In this document: positions 1 to 9,227 of the stretch, in pieces
Layout of the letters: every line of letters starts with the position of its first letter
How positions within the stretch are numbered: the stretch's first letter is position 1
Assembly (NCBI RefSeq): GCF_020164955.1
Contig: NZ_JAIUHG010000005.1
Span: 62,001-126,000, forward strand
Reading direction: 5' to 3'
DNA: 64,000 bases
From: Mesorhizobium sp. CA8
GTDB taxonomy: Bacteria; Pseudomonadota; Alphaproteobacteria; Rhizobiales; Rhizobiaceae
The notes under the pieces: model-generated
Databases searched by the model: none
What the model saw: the letters and a program-made list of their open reading frames with translations, nothing else
Told to the model about the DNA's origin: nothing
Position numbers and translations under genes: made by a program

Positions 1-476
1 TTGTTGCCCGGCAGCCGCGGCCAGTTGTTGGTGCCGGTGACACCCATCTTGGCTTCGGCCTTGGCATAATAGGGCTCCATCTCGGCTAGCGTCACCGGCC
101 AGTCGAGGAGGTTGGCGCCCTTGACCTTGCCGTAGGTCGTGGCCGCCTTGAACTCGTGCTCCTGGAAGCGCAGCGAGGCGCCGGCCCAGTGCGTGGTCGA
201 GCCGCCGACCGACTTGACGATCCAGGCCGGCAGGTTCGGAAAATCCTTGGCCACGCGCCAGTCGCCCGAAGTGGTGCGCTTGTCCTTCCAGGCGAGCTGG
301 GCGAACGACTCCCACTCGTCGTTGATGAAGTCCTCATATTCGTGGCGTGCGCCCGCCTCGAGGATGACGACGTCGATGCCTTTCTGGGCGAGTTCGTTGC
401 CGAGCGTGCCGCCGCCCGCGCCGGAGCCGATGATGACGACCACGCCGTCATTGTTGAGATCAAATTGTGCTGCCAT
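1..476 (-). CDS. GMC-family oxidoreductase, N-terminal part (runs off window)
   Basis: The reading frame starts at an ATG preceded by GGGAGGAAACC and runs off the left edge, so only the first ~158 residues are visible. It begins with a Rossmann FAD-binding motif GSGAGGG (about residues 17-23), then ILEAGARHEYED, typical of the GMC family. A later GGSTTHWAGASLRF segment matches the FAD-contacting region of large subunits of membrane-bound gluconate or sugar dehydrogenases. The stop of the next gene upstream, a gluconate 2-dehydrogenase subunit-3-like gene, is only 48 bp away, so the two probably form one flavoprotein dehydrogenase. A cytochrome c subunit may lie outside the window. The substrate cannot be read from this fragment. 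Confidence 0.88.
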   Translation of the reverse strand, partial: MAAQFDLNNDGVVVIIGSGAGGGTLGNELAQKGIDVVILEAGARHEYEDFINDEWESFAQLAWKDKRTTSGDWRVAKDFPNLPAWIVKSVGGSTTHWAGASLRFQEHEFKAATTYGKVKGANLLDWPVTLAEMEPYYAKAEAKMGVTGTNNWPRLPGN

Positions 477-524
477 GGTTTCCTCCCATGAAATCTGTCG
501 AAAAGCGGTTCGTGGCAGAGCGGC

Positions 525-1073
525 TCAGAGCCACTCGATGTCGTTGAAGCCGCGCGCGATGTAGCCGCCCTTGGAGTAGGACTCGCCCTCGTAACCGAAG
601 ATCGGCCACACCTCCTTCTGGTTATAGAGGCTGCCCACAAGCCCGCCGCGCACCGCCTGGAAGAACGGCGTCTTCTCGATACCGGTGAGCAGCGCCACCC
701 GCTGCTCTTCCCAGCCAAGCCCGAGATAGCCGCCCTTGCCGGCCTTCTTGTCGAGCTCGGCGATGCCTTTCTCGATCAGCTCCTTGTGGGCAGGGTCCTT
801 GGCGGCCGTCTCGTCATGGCCCTTGACCGCAATGGCGTAATATTTGTCCGGCACCTGGTCGTGCGGGTAGATGTCGCGCGCCACCTGGATCAGCGTCGCC
901 ATCGTTTCGGGCTTCAGCGCCGCGGTTTCGAGACCCCAGGCGTGTTCGGGGCTGATGACGGCGCTGCCGGAGATGATGAGCAGCGCGCCCGCGCCGCCAC
1001 GCTTCAGAAGCTCGCGCCTAGATAGTCCGGCTTTCCTCTCATAACCCGGTTTCTTCTCGTAGACTGTAACCAT
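525..1073 (-). CDS. gluconate 2-dehydrogenase subunit 3-like protein, Tat-exported
   Basis: This 182-residue protein has a twin-arginine signal: SRRELLKRGG followed by a hydrophobic stretch (about residues 18-40). Its body resembles the Gluconate_2-dh3 small-subunit family. That family partners a GMC flavoprotein in the periplasm and often helps export it, since the flavoprotein lacks its own signal. The gene directly precedes the GMC gene in one transcription unit, which supports this role. I chose the ATG at 1073 because GGGAGGAAATC sits just upstream; the frame is open for nine more codons upstream. The substrate is unknown. Confidence 0.82.
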   Translation of the reverse strand: MVTVYEKKPGYERKAGLSRRELLKRGGAGALLIISGSAVISPEHAWGLETAALKPETMATLIQVARDIYPHDQVPDKYYAIAVKGHDETAAKDPAHKELIEKGIAELDKKAGKGGYLGLGWEEQRVALLTGIEKTPFFQAVRGGLVGSLYNQKEVWPIFGYEGESYSKGGYIARGFNDIEWL

Positions 1074-1148
1074 GATTTCCTCCCTGCTTGCTGTTCGCAC
1101 CCCCCGAGAGTGCCGTTGCTGGCGCCGCGCCTCTCCGCGGCGTATCCC

Positions 1149-1544
1149 CTATTGGAAGCGCCCTCCCCGCTGCAGGACCTCGATCTTGTAGCCGTCGGGA
1201 TCCTCGATGAAGAAGAAGCGGGCGATCAGCGCCCCGTCGTGATTGAACTCGACAATCTTCTTCGGGTTGAGACCGAGCGCGCCGATCCGGTCGTGTTCGC
1301 TGTCGAGATCGGCGACCGAGACGGCGAGATGGCCGTAGCCGTCGCCAAGCGCGTAGGGCTCGGCGCGTCCCTTGTTCACGGTCAGCTCCACCTCGAAAGG
1401 CGAACTCTCATTGCTGAGATAGATCAGCGTGAAGGTCTCGAAATCGAGCCGCTGGGCGACCTCGAGACCAAAGGCCTTGTTGTAGAAGTCGACGGAGCGT
1501 GCTTCGTCTAGAACCCTGATCATGGAATGGATCGTCTTCGCCAA
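1149..1544 (-). CDS. gloA: lactoylglutathione lyase (glyoxalase I)-like VOC protein
   Basis: At 131 residues it has the length of bacterial GloA and one vicinal-oxygen-chelate repeat pair. All four metal ligands of the E. coli enzyme have counterparts: His6 in TIHSMIRV, Glu53 in EVELT, His72 in GYGHLAV and Glu122 in DGYKIEVL. It should therefore isomerise the methylglyoxal-glutathione hemithioacetal in the cytoplasm, although VOC enzymes diversify and the substrate is inferred. The start is a TTG with CACGGAG about 8 nt upstream; an ATG seven codons in (1523) is the alternative, but it would lose His6. Confidence 0.82.
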   Translation of the reverse strand: MAKTIHSMIRVLDEARSVDFYNKAFGLEVAQRLDFETFTLIYLSNESSPFEVELTVNKGRAEPYALGDGYGHLAVSVADLDSEHDRIGALGLNPKKIVEFNHDGALIARFFFIEDPDGYKIEVLQRGGRFQ

Positions 1545-1783
1545 CTCGGACTCCGTGAGCTCTCATATTTTCGAAGCCGATTATGCGCGCCGGCGAAAAA
1601 TGGTGGTGGCAGCCGATTACCACGCGAGGAGCTGGAAAACGGCTAGTGTTGCTCCAATTCTAAGGACGAAAGTCCGATTGCCGTCGGCGGCTATCGGATC
1701 GAAAATGACCAACGCAGGCAGTGTTCAAGAAGGCGCCAGCCAACCCAATCGGCGCCCAAGACAAACAACAACGGGAGGTACCG

Positions 1784-2089
1784 ATGTGCAGAGTCTTCGC
1801 CGGGCAGGACCCGGAAGGCTACCGGCAGATCAACAGGTCGATCCGCATCGACGGCCATTCGACCAGCATCCAGCTCGAAGCGACATTCTGGGGTCTGCTT
1901 GACGAGATCGCCGACAGCCAGGGACTGACGACGCCGAAATTCATCTCGAAGCTCTATGACGAGGCGATCGAGATCAACGGCCAAATCCCAAACTTCGCTT
2001 CCATGCTGCGCACGACCTGCGCGCTCTATTTGCGCGGCCATCGGCCCAGCGCCGAAGACCAGGCCGCATTGAAGCAGGAAGCCGCCTAA
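1784..2089 (+). CDS. ribbon-helix-helix domain protein
   Basis: This small protein (101 residues) has the sequence pattern of the RHH_4-type family: NRSIRIDGHSTSIQLE followed by an amphipathic FWGLLDEIADSQGL helix and KFISKLYDEA. Such proteins usually dimerise and bind DNA through the beta strand, but many stand-alone alphaproteobacterial members have no known target. I started at the ATG preceded by GGGAGG, which removes 21 unsupported upstream codons. It is a lone gene, divergent from the glyoxalase gene, and its stop overlaps the end of convergent deoD by 4 bp. Confidence 0.75.
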   Translation: MCRVFAGQDPEGYRQINRSIRIDGHSTSIQLEATFWGLLDEIADSQGLTTPKFISKLYDEAIEINGQIPNFASMLRTTCALYLRGHRPSAEDQAALKQEAA

Positions 2090-2796
2090 CTGCTCTCGGC
2101 TGCGACTTCGAGCGCCAGCCGGGTCATGTCGGTGAAGAGAGCCTGACGCTCCGAATAATCGGTCAGCTCGCCGGTGGCGACATGATCGACCACGGTGAGC
2201 AGCGACAGCGCCCGCGCGCCGAACTGCGCCGCAATCCGATAGAGCGCGCTGGTTTCCATATCGACGGCCAACGCCCCGAGCGCCCTTGGCTCGTCGAACC
2301 GCGCGCGGTCATCGGGATGGTGGAACACGTCGCTGCAGATCGTCAGTCCTGCGCTGCAGGCGATGCCGAGATCGGCGGCGCATTGCAGCGCCCGCGCATG
2401 CAGCGCCGGGTCCGGTCCCGCCGGCTGGTACAGCCCGAACACCTGCCCGCTGATTGCACTCTCGGCCCGCACCTCGCTCGAGACGACGACGCCGCGCAGG
2501 GGCACTTCTTCCGACAAGCCGCCGCATGTGCCAGTGCGTATCAGCGTTTTGACGCCGTAATACTCCATCAGCTCAAAGGCATAAATCAGGAAAGACGGCG
2601 CCCCTATCCCGGTCGCCTGGATGCTGACCGGCTTGCCGCGGAACCGGCCGGTGAAGCCCAGCGCACCCCTTCGGCGGTTCACGCAGCGCGGCGCCTCGAG
2701 AAACATCTCAGCCATCCATTGCGCGCGCTCGGGGTCGCCCGGCAACAGCACCGTTTCGGCATAGTCCCCCCGGCCCGCCTCGATATGCGGCGTCAC
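2086..2796 (-). CDS. deoD: purine-nucleoside phosphorylase, DeoD type
   Basis: The 236-residue sequence follows the hexameric DeoD family from end to end. It starts TPHIEAGRGDYAETVLLPGDP, has RRGALGFTG, the phosphate-site region RTGTCGGL and a VDMETSALY segment that binds the nucleoside. DVFHHPDD and VVDHVATGE correspond to the C-terminal active-site loop. It should cleave purine nucleosides with phosphate to base and ribose-1-phosphate. The start is GTG with an AGGGGTGG Shine-Dalgarno sequence. No other nucleoside salvage gene is adjacent. Confidence 0.88.
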   Translation of the reverse strand: MTPHIEAGRGDYAETVLLPGDPERAQWMAEMFLEAPRCVNRRRGALGFTGRFRGKPVSIQATGIGAPSFLIYAFELMEYYGVKTLIRTGTCGGLSEEVPLRGVVVSSEVRAESAISGQVFGLYQPAGPDPALHARALQCAADLGIACSAGLTICSDVFHHPDDRARFDEPRALGALAVDMETSALYRIAAQFGARALSLLTVVDHVATGELTDYSERQALFTDMTRLALEVAAESS

Positions 2797-2869
2797 GCGC
2801 TACCACCCCTGATAGACCCATCCGTCGACCATCATGGCAGGACTGCCGCAATGCGCAAGCGCTGGCTTA

Positions 2870-2893
2870 TTTAGAGCAATTGCAGGGAATTGC
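2870..2893. repeat. short copy of dispersed GAGCAAT intergenic repeat
   Basis: TTTAGAGCAATTGC followed by AGGGAATTGC matches the opening of the repeats at 20901 and 25809 and contains the palindrome GCAATT-N6-AATTGC. It lies in the 105 bp gap between deoD and the 3' end of cckA and may be only a remnant. Confidence 0.4.
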
Positions 2894-2901
2894 TGAACGT
2901 C

Positions 2902-5487
2902 CTATGATTCCAGCACGTCCTTGACGATCGTCGCCAGTTGCTTGAGCGAGAACGGCTTCGGCAGGAAGCCGAAATGCGCGTCGGCCGGCAGGTTCTTGGC
3001 GAAGGCGTCCTCGGCATAGCCCGAGACGAACACGAACTTGATGTCCGGCTGACGCTTGCGCAACTCGCCGAGCAATGTCGGCCCGTCCATCTCCGGCATC
3101 ACCACGTCGGACACGATGATATCGACCTTGCCGCCGAGCGCCTCGAATACCTCCAGCGCTTCGACGCCGGACGACGCCTCGTGGACGGTATAGCCGCGCG
3201 AGGTCAGCGCCCTGACGCCGCCCATGCGCACGGCATCTTCGTCCTCGACCAGAAGCACGGTGGCCGAGCCGGACAGGTCTTTCGCGGTGTCGGCCGGCTT
3301 CGCAGGGGCCGCCGCTGCGATCGCCGGCGCCTCGCCCGGCTCGGCCTGCTTCTTCACCTCGGCGATGTGGCGCGGCAAGAAGATGCGGAACACCGTGCCC
3401 TTGCCGACTTCGGAATCGCAGAAGATGAAGCCGCCGGTCTGCTTGATGATGCCATAAACCATGGACAGGCCGAGGCCGGTGCCCTTGCCCACTTCCTTGG
3501 TCGTGAAGAACGGCTCGAAGATCTTCTTCAGCACGTCGGGCGCGATGCCGCTGCCGGTGTCCTCCACGTCAACGAGCACATAGTCGGCCGGCGTCAGCTC
3601 GCGATAGGCGAAGGATTTGCACTCGTCGGCGGTGACGTTGCGGGTGCGCACGGTGAGATCGCCGCCGCTCGGCATGGCGTCGCGCGCATTGACGGCGAGG
3701 TTCACCACCACCTGCTCGAACTGGCCGATATCGACCTTGACCGGCCACAGGTCGCGGCCATGGTCGATCTTGAGCTTGATGTCGTTGCCGACCAGCCGGG
3801 CGAGCAGCATCCTGAGATCGGCCAGAACATCGGTCAGGTTGAGCACTTCCGGCCGCAGCGTCTGCTTGCGCGAGAAGGCCAGCAATTGCCGCACAAGCGA
3901 GGCCGCCCGGTTGGCGTTCTGCTTGATGTTCATGATGTCGGGGAAGGACGGGTCCGATGGCCGGTGATTGGTCAAGAGAAGGTCGGACGCCATGATGATG
4001 GCGGTCAGCACGTTGTTGAAATCGTGCGCGATACCGCCGGCGAGCTGGCCGACCGCCTGCATCTTCTGGCTCTGCGCCATCTGGCCCTCGAGCGCCTTCT
4101 GCTCGGTGGTCTCGACCGCATAGACGATCGCCGCCTCCTCGGCGCCTTCGGTGCCCGCGCTATCGGCCACGGCGTTGACGTAGAAGCGGATGTGCCGCTC
4201 TTCATTGCCGGGCAGCACGGAGTCGATCGGCTCGATATTGGCCTGCCGCTGCCTGGCCTTCTCGAAAGCGGCGGCGAAAGCCGGCCGGTCGCGCTCGTGG
4301 ACGATGGTCTCGAATCGCACCCGCCGGTCGACGGCGTCGCGGTCGACCACGGACGAAAACAGCTGCAGGAACGGCGCGTTGGTGCGCAGGATGCGTCCGT
4401 TCGCATCGACGCCGGCAATGGCCATCGGCGTCGAGTTGAAGAAGCGGGTGAAGCGAACCTCGGAGGCCCGCAGCTCCGCGGACGCATCCTCGCCCTGGGT
4501 GCGATTGAGGACGATCGTGCGGGTCGGGCCGTTGACGCCTTCGCGGCTGGCCGAAACCCGGTGCATGAAGCGCACCGGCAGCGCCTGGCCGCTCATGGTG
4601 GTGAGGTCGAGGTCGATGACGGCGTTGCGGGTGGTACCCGGGTCGGCCTTGACGGAACGGACCAGCGCCATGCCGTCGCCGGCGATGATTTCCGGCAGCG
4701 TGATGGCGCCCGGCGTGAAGGAGGCAAGGTCGATGCCCAGCCACTCGGCAAGCGTGGCGTTGATATAGGTGACGCGGCCTTCCTGGTCGGCTGAGAAGAA
4801 CCCGGCCGGCGCATGGTCGAGATGATCGATGGCTTTCTGCAGGTCGAGGAAGAAACGTTCCTGCTCCGCCCGTTCCTGCGAAATGTCGGCGAGCTGCCAG
4901 GCCAGCATCGGCAGCCTTTGCCCGGGCATGCTGAAGGCGCGGGCGCGGGCGCGGTACCAGCGCGCACCGGGCTCGGCGCCGGGCTTGATCGACTGCGCCA
5001 GCCGGAACTCGCCGTCGCCCGCCTGGCCGTCGCGCAGGCCGGATGCCAGCCGGTAGATCGTCACCGAAGCTTCGGGAACATCCGACAACAGCCCCTCGAC
5101 GGTCTTGAGATCGGCGGCCGAGGCAGCACCCGTCATATCGGCATAGGCGCGGTTGGCGTAGACGACGCGGCCCTTGGTGTCGGTGACCAGCAGGCCCTGC
5201 GACATCGAGTCGACGAAGGCTTTCGACAATTCATCGCCGGTCGACCGCGGCGCGATCTGCACGAAACCGATCGCGGTCGCGAACAGGAAGCCGACGCCGA
5301 TCATGGCGAGCACGCCGAGCATGCCGAGCAGGAAAGGGTCGCCGAGGCGCTCGCGGAAAAGTCCGAAGACGATCGCGGCACCGGTCAGCACGATGATGAA
5401 GACGATGAGCCTGGTGACGGCGCCCGGACGCGTGTTCTGGTCGACGATCGGTACCGGATAGAAATCGCCGCGCGCTTCCTTGGCCAT
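2902..5487 (-). CDS. cckA: cell-cycle hybrid sensor histidine kinase CckA
   Basis: At 861 residues this is a membrane hybrid kinase with CckA architecture. Two transmembrane helices lie near residues 25-43 and 52-74, followed by several PAS domains (about 90-460). A HisKA domain has its phospho-acceptor at His488 in [13 protein letters not shown]. Next come an HATPase with N, G1 and G2 boxes ([33 protein letters not shown]) and a C-terminal receiver with Asp794 in [11 protein letters not shown]. In alphaproteobacteria CckA feeds phosphate through ChpT to CtrA and controls the cell cycle and division; the partners are not in this window. An AGGGGGAA ribosome site precedes the ATG. The next gene is divergent, across 208 bp. 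Confidence 0.95.
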   Translation of the reverse strand: MAKEARGDFYPVPIVDQNTRPGAVTRLIVFIIVLTGAAIVFGLFRERLGDPFLLGMLGVLAMIGVGFLFATAIGFVQIAPRSTGDELSKAFVDSMSQGLLVTDTKGRVVYANRAYADMTGAASAADLKTVEGLLSDVPEASVTIYRLASGLRDGQAGDGEFRLAQSIKPGAEPGARWYRARARAFSMPGQRLPMLAWQLADISQERAEQERFFLDLQKAIDHLDHAPAGFFSADQEGRVTYINATLAEWLGIDLASFTPGAITLPEIIAGDGMALVRSVKADPGTTRNAVIDLDLTTMSGQALPVRFMHRVSASREGVNGPTRTIVLNRTQGEDASAELRASEVRFTRFFNSTPMAIAGVDANGRILRTNAPFLQLFSSVVDRDAVDRRVRFETIVHERDRPAFAAAFEKARQRQANIEPIDSVLPGNEERHIRFYVNAVADSAGTEGAEEAAIVYAVETTEQKALEGQMAQSQKMQAVGQLAGGIAHDFNNVLTAIIMASDLLLTNHRPSDPSFPDIMNIKQNANRAASLVRQLLAFSRKQTLRPEVLNLTDVLADLRMLLARLVGNDIKLKIDHGRDLWPVKVDIGQFEQVVVNLAVNARDAMPSGGDLTVRTRNVTADECKSFAYRELTPADYVLVDVEDTGSGIAPDVLKKIFEPFFTTKEVGKGTGLGLSMVYGIIKQTGGFIFCDSEVGKGTVFRIFLPRHIAEVKKQAEPGEAPAIAAAAPAKPADTAKDLSGSATVLLVEDEDAVRMGGVRALTSRGYTVHEASSGVEALEVFEALGGKVDIIVSDVVMPEMDGPTLLGELRKRQPDIKFVFVSGYAEDAFAKNLPADAHFGFLPKPFSLKQLATIVKDVLES

Positions 5488-5695
5488 GTTCCCCCTGCTC
5501 GTGATTCCGGTGTCCGATGGGCGCGGACGGTCGGTTGAATCACATTCTCCTGTAACGGAAAAGGCCTTGGCCGCAAATGTCCGATAAAATCAACGATTCA
5601 TGTTTCAAACTGTTCACGATGGATGATGTGAACTTGCGGCGGGCCGCCGCGGCGGTCTAGTGTCGCCTTACTCGAAAAGGCGATTGGGTGCACCG

Positions 5696-6421
5696 ATGCT
5701 GCAGTGGCTGGATAGCGTGGCGGGTCCGGGTTATGTCGCTGCAATCCTGTGGACGTTCGCAGCGCTCATTTTGCTTGTCGTCGTCCTGCTCGTCATCAAG
5801 GTGGTTCGCAACCTGACCTTCGGCACCTTCGTGGCCGGCGGCAGGAACCGCAAGACGCGCCTTGCCGTCATGGACGCGACCGCCGTCGACAGCCATCGCA
5901 GGCTGGTGCTGGTGCGCCGTGACGACATCGAGCATCTGATCTTGATCGGCGGGCCGACCGATGTCGTGGTCGAGCGCGATATCCGGCTGGCAGCACCTCG
6001 CCGGCCGGCGCTGACCGGCGACAGCGGCCAGCAGCAGGCAACCGCCGCCGCGCGCCCGCGCGCGCCGCAGCCGGCACCTCCGCCCCCACCCGCGCCCGTC
6101 AGGCAACCGCCGCCTGCCGCCCAGCCAGCCGCCGCCACACGCCCGCACGCCCCGGCACCTGGTCCCGCGCCCAAGCCGGCGGCGCCGAGCCAGCCGACGG
6201 CGAAGGTCATGCCGATGCCGGGCTACGGGACGGCCAACGGCGGCACCAGATACACGCCGCCGCCCTCAAACGATTCCATCGACGACACGCTGATGCACGA
6301 ACTCGAGACCTCTCTCGACGAAACGCACGCCCAGCCGCCACCCAGCAAACCTGCGCCCAAACCTTCGCTCGATGACGAGATGACCAAGCTGCTTGGCGAA
6401 CTGGGCAGCCACAAGCGCTGA
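5696..6421 (+). CDS. FliO-domain single-pass membrane protein
   Basis: The 241-residue protein has one N-terminal transmembrane helix (about residues 10-32, AAILWTFAALILLVVVLLVI). A short globular stretch then resembles the FliO cytoplasmic domain: RLAVMDATAVDSHRRLVLVRRDDIEHLILIGG falls within this pattern. A long Pro/Ala-rich linker (about 105-195) and an acidic tail DDEMTKLLGEL follow. FliO helps assemble the flagellar export gate, but no flagellar gene is near and rhizobial copies of this type sit beside cckA, so a flagellar role is doubtful. I started at ATG 5696 for its position relative to the helix; the Shine-Dalgarno sequence is weak. A hairpin terminator follows. Confidence 0.7.
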   Translation: MLQWLDSVAGPGYVAAILWTFAALILLVVVLLVIKVVRNLTFGTFVAGGRNRKTRLAVMDATAVDSHRRLVLVRRDDIEHLILIGGPTDVVVERDIRLAAPRRPALTGDSGQQQATAAARPRAPQPAPPPPPAPVRQPPPAAQPAAATRPHAPAPGPAPKPAAPSQPTAKVMPMPGYGTANGGTRYTPPPSNDSIDDTLMHELETSLDETHAQPPPSKPAPKPSLDDEMTKLLGELGSHKR

Positions 6422-6469
6422 CCTTCCCGGCAGAAGCGAGCCTTTCCGCGCCCCTGAGCACCGGAAACG

Positions 6470-6495
6470 AAAATGGCCGGAAATCCGGCCATTTT
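6470..6495. terminator. bidirectional intrinsic terminator between FliO-like gene and dksA
   Basis: An 11 bp perfect stem AAAATGGCCGG / CCGGCCATTTT closes on a 4 nt AAAT loop. It lies between two convergent genes, and the A and T tracts give a U-run in either direction. Confidence 0.85.
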
Positions 6496-6523
6496 CTACG
6501 TTTTCCTGCCTATTCGGTTCGCG

Positions 6524-6940
6524 TCAGTCGTCGCGATAGACCTTCTCGCGGCGTTCGTGACGCTCCTGCGCCTCGATCGACAACGTCGCGATCGGACGTG
6601 CGTCGAGCCGCTTCAACGCGATTGGCTCCCCGGTTTCTTCGCAATAGCCGTAGGTGCCTTCGTCAAGGCGCTGGAGCGCGGAGTCGATTTTCGAGATGAG
6701 CTTGCGCTGGCGGTCGCGGGCGCGCAATTCGATGGCGCGGTCGGTTTCGGAGGAGGCGCGATCGGCCAGGTCGGGGTGGTTGGCGTTTTCCTGCTGCAGG
6801 ATTTCTAAGGTTTCGCGCGCTTCGCGCAGAATGTCGTTCTTCCAAGTGATAAGCTTTTGGCGGAAGTACGATTTTTGCCGTTCGTTCATGAACGGCTCGT
6901 CTTCGGAGGGTACGTAATCGGCGGTAACGATGTCGTTCAT
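6524..6940 (-). CDS. dksA: RNA polymerase-binding transcription factor DksA
   Basis: This 138-residue protein aligns with DksA along its length. It has the coiled-coil tip motif DxxDxA (DLADRA), the ELRARDRQRKLISKID helix and the RLDARPIA segment. DksA binds the secondary channel of RNA polymerase and acts with ppGpp. Only one of the four zinc-finger cysteines remains (YGYCEETGE; the other positions are T, S and A), a pattern known in several alphaproteobacterial DksA proteins. The start MNDIVTADY follows GGTGAG. A TTGTGC-N17-TATATA promoter lies just upstream. Confidence 0.93.
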   Translation of the reverse strand: MNDIVTADYVPSEDEPFMNERQKSYFRQKLITWKNDILREARETLEILQQENANHPDLADRASSETDRAIELRARDRQRKLISKIDSALQRLDEGTYGYCEETGEPIALKRLDARPIATLSIEAQERHERREKVYRDD

Positions 6941-6973
6941 TCGACTCACCCAACAACCCCAAAATTTGGCGCC

Positions 6974-7002
6974 TATATATTCGGGGACAAGAGCCTGCAC
7001 AA
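6974..7002 (-). promoter_or_regulatory. candidate sigma-70-type promoter of dksA
   Basis: On the minus strand TTGTGC (7002-6997) and TATATA (6979-6974) are separated by exactly 17 nt. Transcription would start about 25 bp upstream of the dksA ATG. Assigned from spacing and sequence only. Confidence 0.5.
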
Positions 7003-7188
7003 GCGCTATCGGCGAGAGTTTCACGCAATTGTTAGTCTCGCATCGGGGACTCCGGCGACGACGTTGTTTCAACGGCACAAAACGAATTCGCACATGATTC
7101 GTTGCAGTTGTCGGCCGACCATTGTGCATGACGTCGTTCTGGTGACTAATCGCGCGTTGCCAGGAAGGCAGCGTCATGGAGGTCTGGT

Positions 7189-7692
7189 TTGAGCAGGCTT
7201 TATCTCTTGCGGCATGCCAAAGCCGGCTGGGCGCTGCCCGGCGTGCGCGATTTCGACCGCCCGCTCGACGAATCGGGCATGGCCGATGCCGAAGCGATTG
7301 GAGAAGCCATGCTGGCCCGCAACTACGTGCCGGACGTCACCCTTTGCTCAAACGCCAAGCGGGCGAGGCAGACGCTGGAAGGCCTGGCGGGGCGCACCGA
7401 CACCGGCCGGATCCTGTTCTTCGACACCCTCTACAGCGAGGATGCGGCCGGCTATCTCGACATCATCCGCAAGAATGGCGGCGCCAACTCGCTTCTGGTG
7501 ATCGGCCACAACCCGATGACCGAAGATCTGGCCGTGGCCGTGTCGGGCGACGGCGATGAGGCGGCGCGCGGCATGATGAATCACGGTTTTCCGACCTCCG
7601 GCCTTGCCGTGGTGCGCTTTCCCGGCAAGCTTGCCGAAGCGGCGCAGGGCAACGGCTATCTCGAAGCCTTTCTCACGCCCGCCGACCTCTGA
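7189..7692 (+). CDS. SixA-like histidine phosphatase
   Basis: The 167-residue protein belongs to the histidine phosphatase superfamily. It has the catalytic LLRHAKAGW near the N-terminus (Arg8-His9), SNAKRARQT and a second histidine in VIGHNPM (His107). Its short length without an insertion fits SixA-type enzymes, which dephosphorylate phosphohistidine on proteins such as Hpt domains. The target here is unknown. The start is TTG with a full GGAGGT Shine-Dalgarno sequence 5 nt upstream; no ATG fits better. The next gene, ycjX, starts 62 bp downstream on the same strand. Confidence 0.8.
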   Translation: MSRLYLLRHAKAGWALPGVRDFDRPLDESGMADAEAIGEAMLARNYVPDVTLCSNAKRARQTLEGLAGRTDTGRILFFDTLYSEDAAGYLDIIRKNGGANSLLVIGHNPMTEDLAVAVSGDGDEAARGMMNHGFPTSGLAVVRFPGKLAEAAQGNGYLEAFLTPADL

Positions 7693-7754
7693 GACCATTT
7701 CAAACCCACGATCCAGGGCCTATATCGGGCGCGGACGCGCAACCAGAGGCTGAT

Positions 7755-9227
7755 TTGGCATCATCGCTGACCAATTTCACCGACGAGGCAAGGATTGCGC
7801 TCGACACGCTATCTGGCCGCGCCGCCGGGCTCTTCTCTCCGTCATTGCGTCTTGGCGTCACCGGGCTCTCCCGCGCCGGCAAGACGGTGTTCATCTCCGC
7901 TCTCGTCCACAACCTCATCCATGGCGGACGCCTGCCCCTCTTCGAGGCCCAGAAATCCGGCCGTATCGCCCGCGCCTTCCTCGAGGAGCAGCCGGACGAC
8001 GCCGTTCCGCGTTTCCAGTATGAGGACCATGTCGCGGCTCTGGTGAACGACCGCGTCTGGCCGGACTCGACCCGCGCCATCTCCGAGCTCCGGCTCACCA
8101 TCGAATATGAGTCGGCTTCCGGCTGGAATCGCCTGTTTTCAGCCGGAAAACTTTCCGTCGATATCGTCGATTATCCCGGCGAGTGGCTGCTCGACCTGCC
8201 ACTGCTCGGTAAGTCCTTCGCCGACTTTTCGCGCGAGGCGGTCGAACTGGCCGCCCTGCCCGTCCGCTCCGACCTGTCGCAGGCCTGGCGCGAGCTGGCT
8301 TCCACCGTCAGCCCCGATGCCGACGCAGACGAGATGACGGCGCGACGATTGGCAGAAAGCTTTGCCGCCTATCTCAAGGCCTGCAAGCTCGACGACCGCG
8401 CGCTGTCGACGCTGCCGCCCGGCCGTTTCCTAATGCCAGGCGACCTCGAAGGTTCTCCGGCGCTCACCTTCGCGCCGCTTATGACGCTGACGCAAGGCCG
8501 GCCGCGCTCCGGATCGCTGCAGGCGATGATGGAGCGCCGCTATGAGGCCTATAAGACGCATGTTGTCAAACCGTTCTTTCGCGAGCACATCACCCGCCTC
8601 GACCGGCAGATCGTGCTGATCGACGCCATGCAGGCGCTCAATGCCGGCCCGGCGGCCATGGCTGATCTGGAGCGCGCGGTGACCGAGATCCTGTCCTGCT
8701 TCCGGCCCGGACGCGGCAATTTCCTCACCGATTTCTTCTCGCGCCGCATCGACCGCATCCTGGTCGCGGCGACCAAGGCGGACCATCTGCACCACGAAAG
8801 CCACGACCGGCTGCAGGCGATCGTGCGCCGGCTGACCGACCGGGCCGTGGCGCGAGCGAATTTCAGCGGCGCCGCCGTCGATGTCGTCGCCATGGCAGCG
8901 GTTCGCTCGACCCGCGAGGGCACGGTGAAACAGGGGCGAGAGACGCTGCCCGTCATCATCGGCATCCCGCTCAAGGGCGAGAAGATCAACGGCGAGACAT
9001 TCGACGGCAAGACCGAAACCGCCATATTCCCGGGCGATTTGCCGGAAAAGGTGGGCGCCGTGTTCGACATTTCTCGATCACCGCCCGACAGCAGCGAGCC
9101 GGCGATCCGTTTCGTGCGTTTCCGCCCGCCGAAGCTCGAACGCACCGCCGAAGGCGTCACGCTGTCCTTGCCGCATATCCGGCTCGACCGCGCGCTGCAG
9201 TTCCTGATCGGAGATCATCTGGCATGA
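7755..9227 (+). CDS. ycjX: YcjX-family GTP-binding protein
   Basis: This 490-residue protein matches the YcjX/DUF463 family of predicted P-loop GTPases. The P-loop is GLSRAGKT (residues 37-44), DYPGEWLLDLP carries the DxPG switch-type motif, and AATKADH looks like the guanine-recognition TKxD. The family is linked to envelope or phage-shock stress in other bacteria but its reaction is undefined. The gene starts with TTG after AGAGGC and overlaps the next gene by ATGA, so the pair is translationally coupled. Confidence 0.88.
   Translation: MASSLTNFTDEARIALDTLSGRAAGLFSPSLRLGVTGLSRAGKTVFISALVHNLIHGGRLPLFEAQKSGRIARAFLEEQPDDAVPRFQYEDHVAALVNDRVWPDSTRAISELRLTIEYESASGWNRLFSAGKLSVDIVDYPGEWLLDLPLLGKSFADFSREAVELAALPVRSDLSQAWRELASTVSPDADADEMTARRLAESFAAYLKACKLDDRALSTLPPGRFLMPGDLEGSPALTFAPLMTLTQGRPRSGSLQAMMERRYEAYKTHVVKPFFREHITRLDRQIVLIDAMQALNAGPAAMADLERAVTEILSCFRPGRGNFLTDFFSRRIDRILVAATKADHLHHESHDRLQAIVRRLTDRAVARANFSGAAVDVVAMAAVRSTREGTVKQGRETLPVIIGIPLKGEKINGETFDGKTETAIFPGDLPEKVGAVFDISRSPPDSSEPAIRFVRFRPPKLERTAEGVTLSLPHIRLDRALQFLIGDHLA

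Noticed and set aside
2938..4794. 618-codon plus-strand open frame opposite cckA
   Set aside because: It is the antisense shadow of a clear hybrid kinase, with low-complexity sequence and no start signal.
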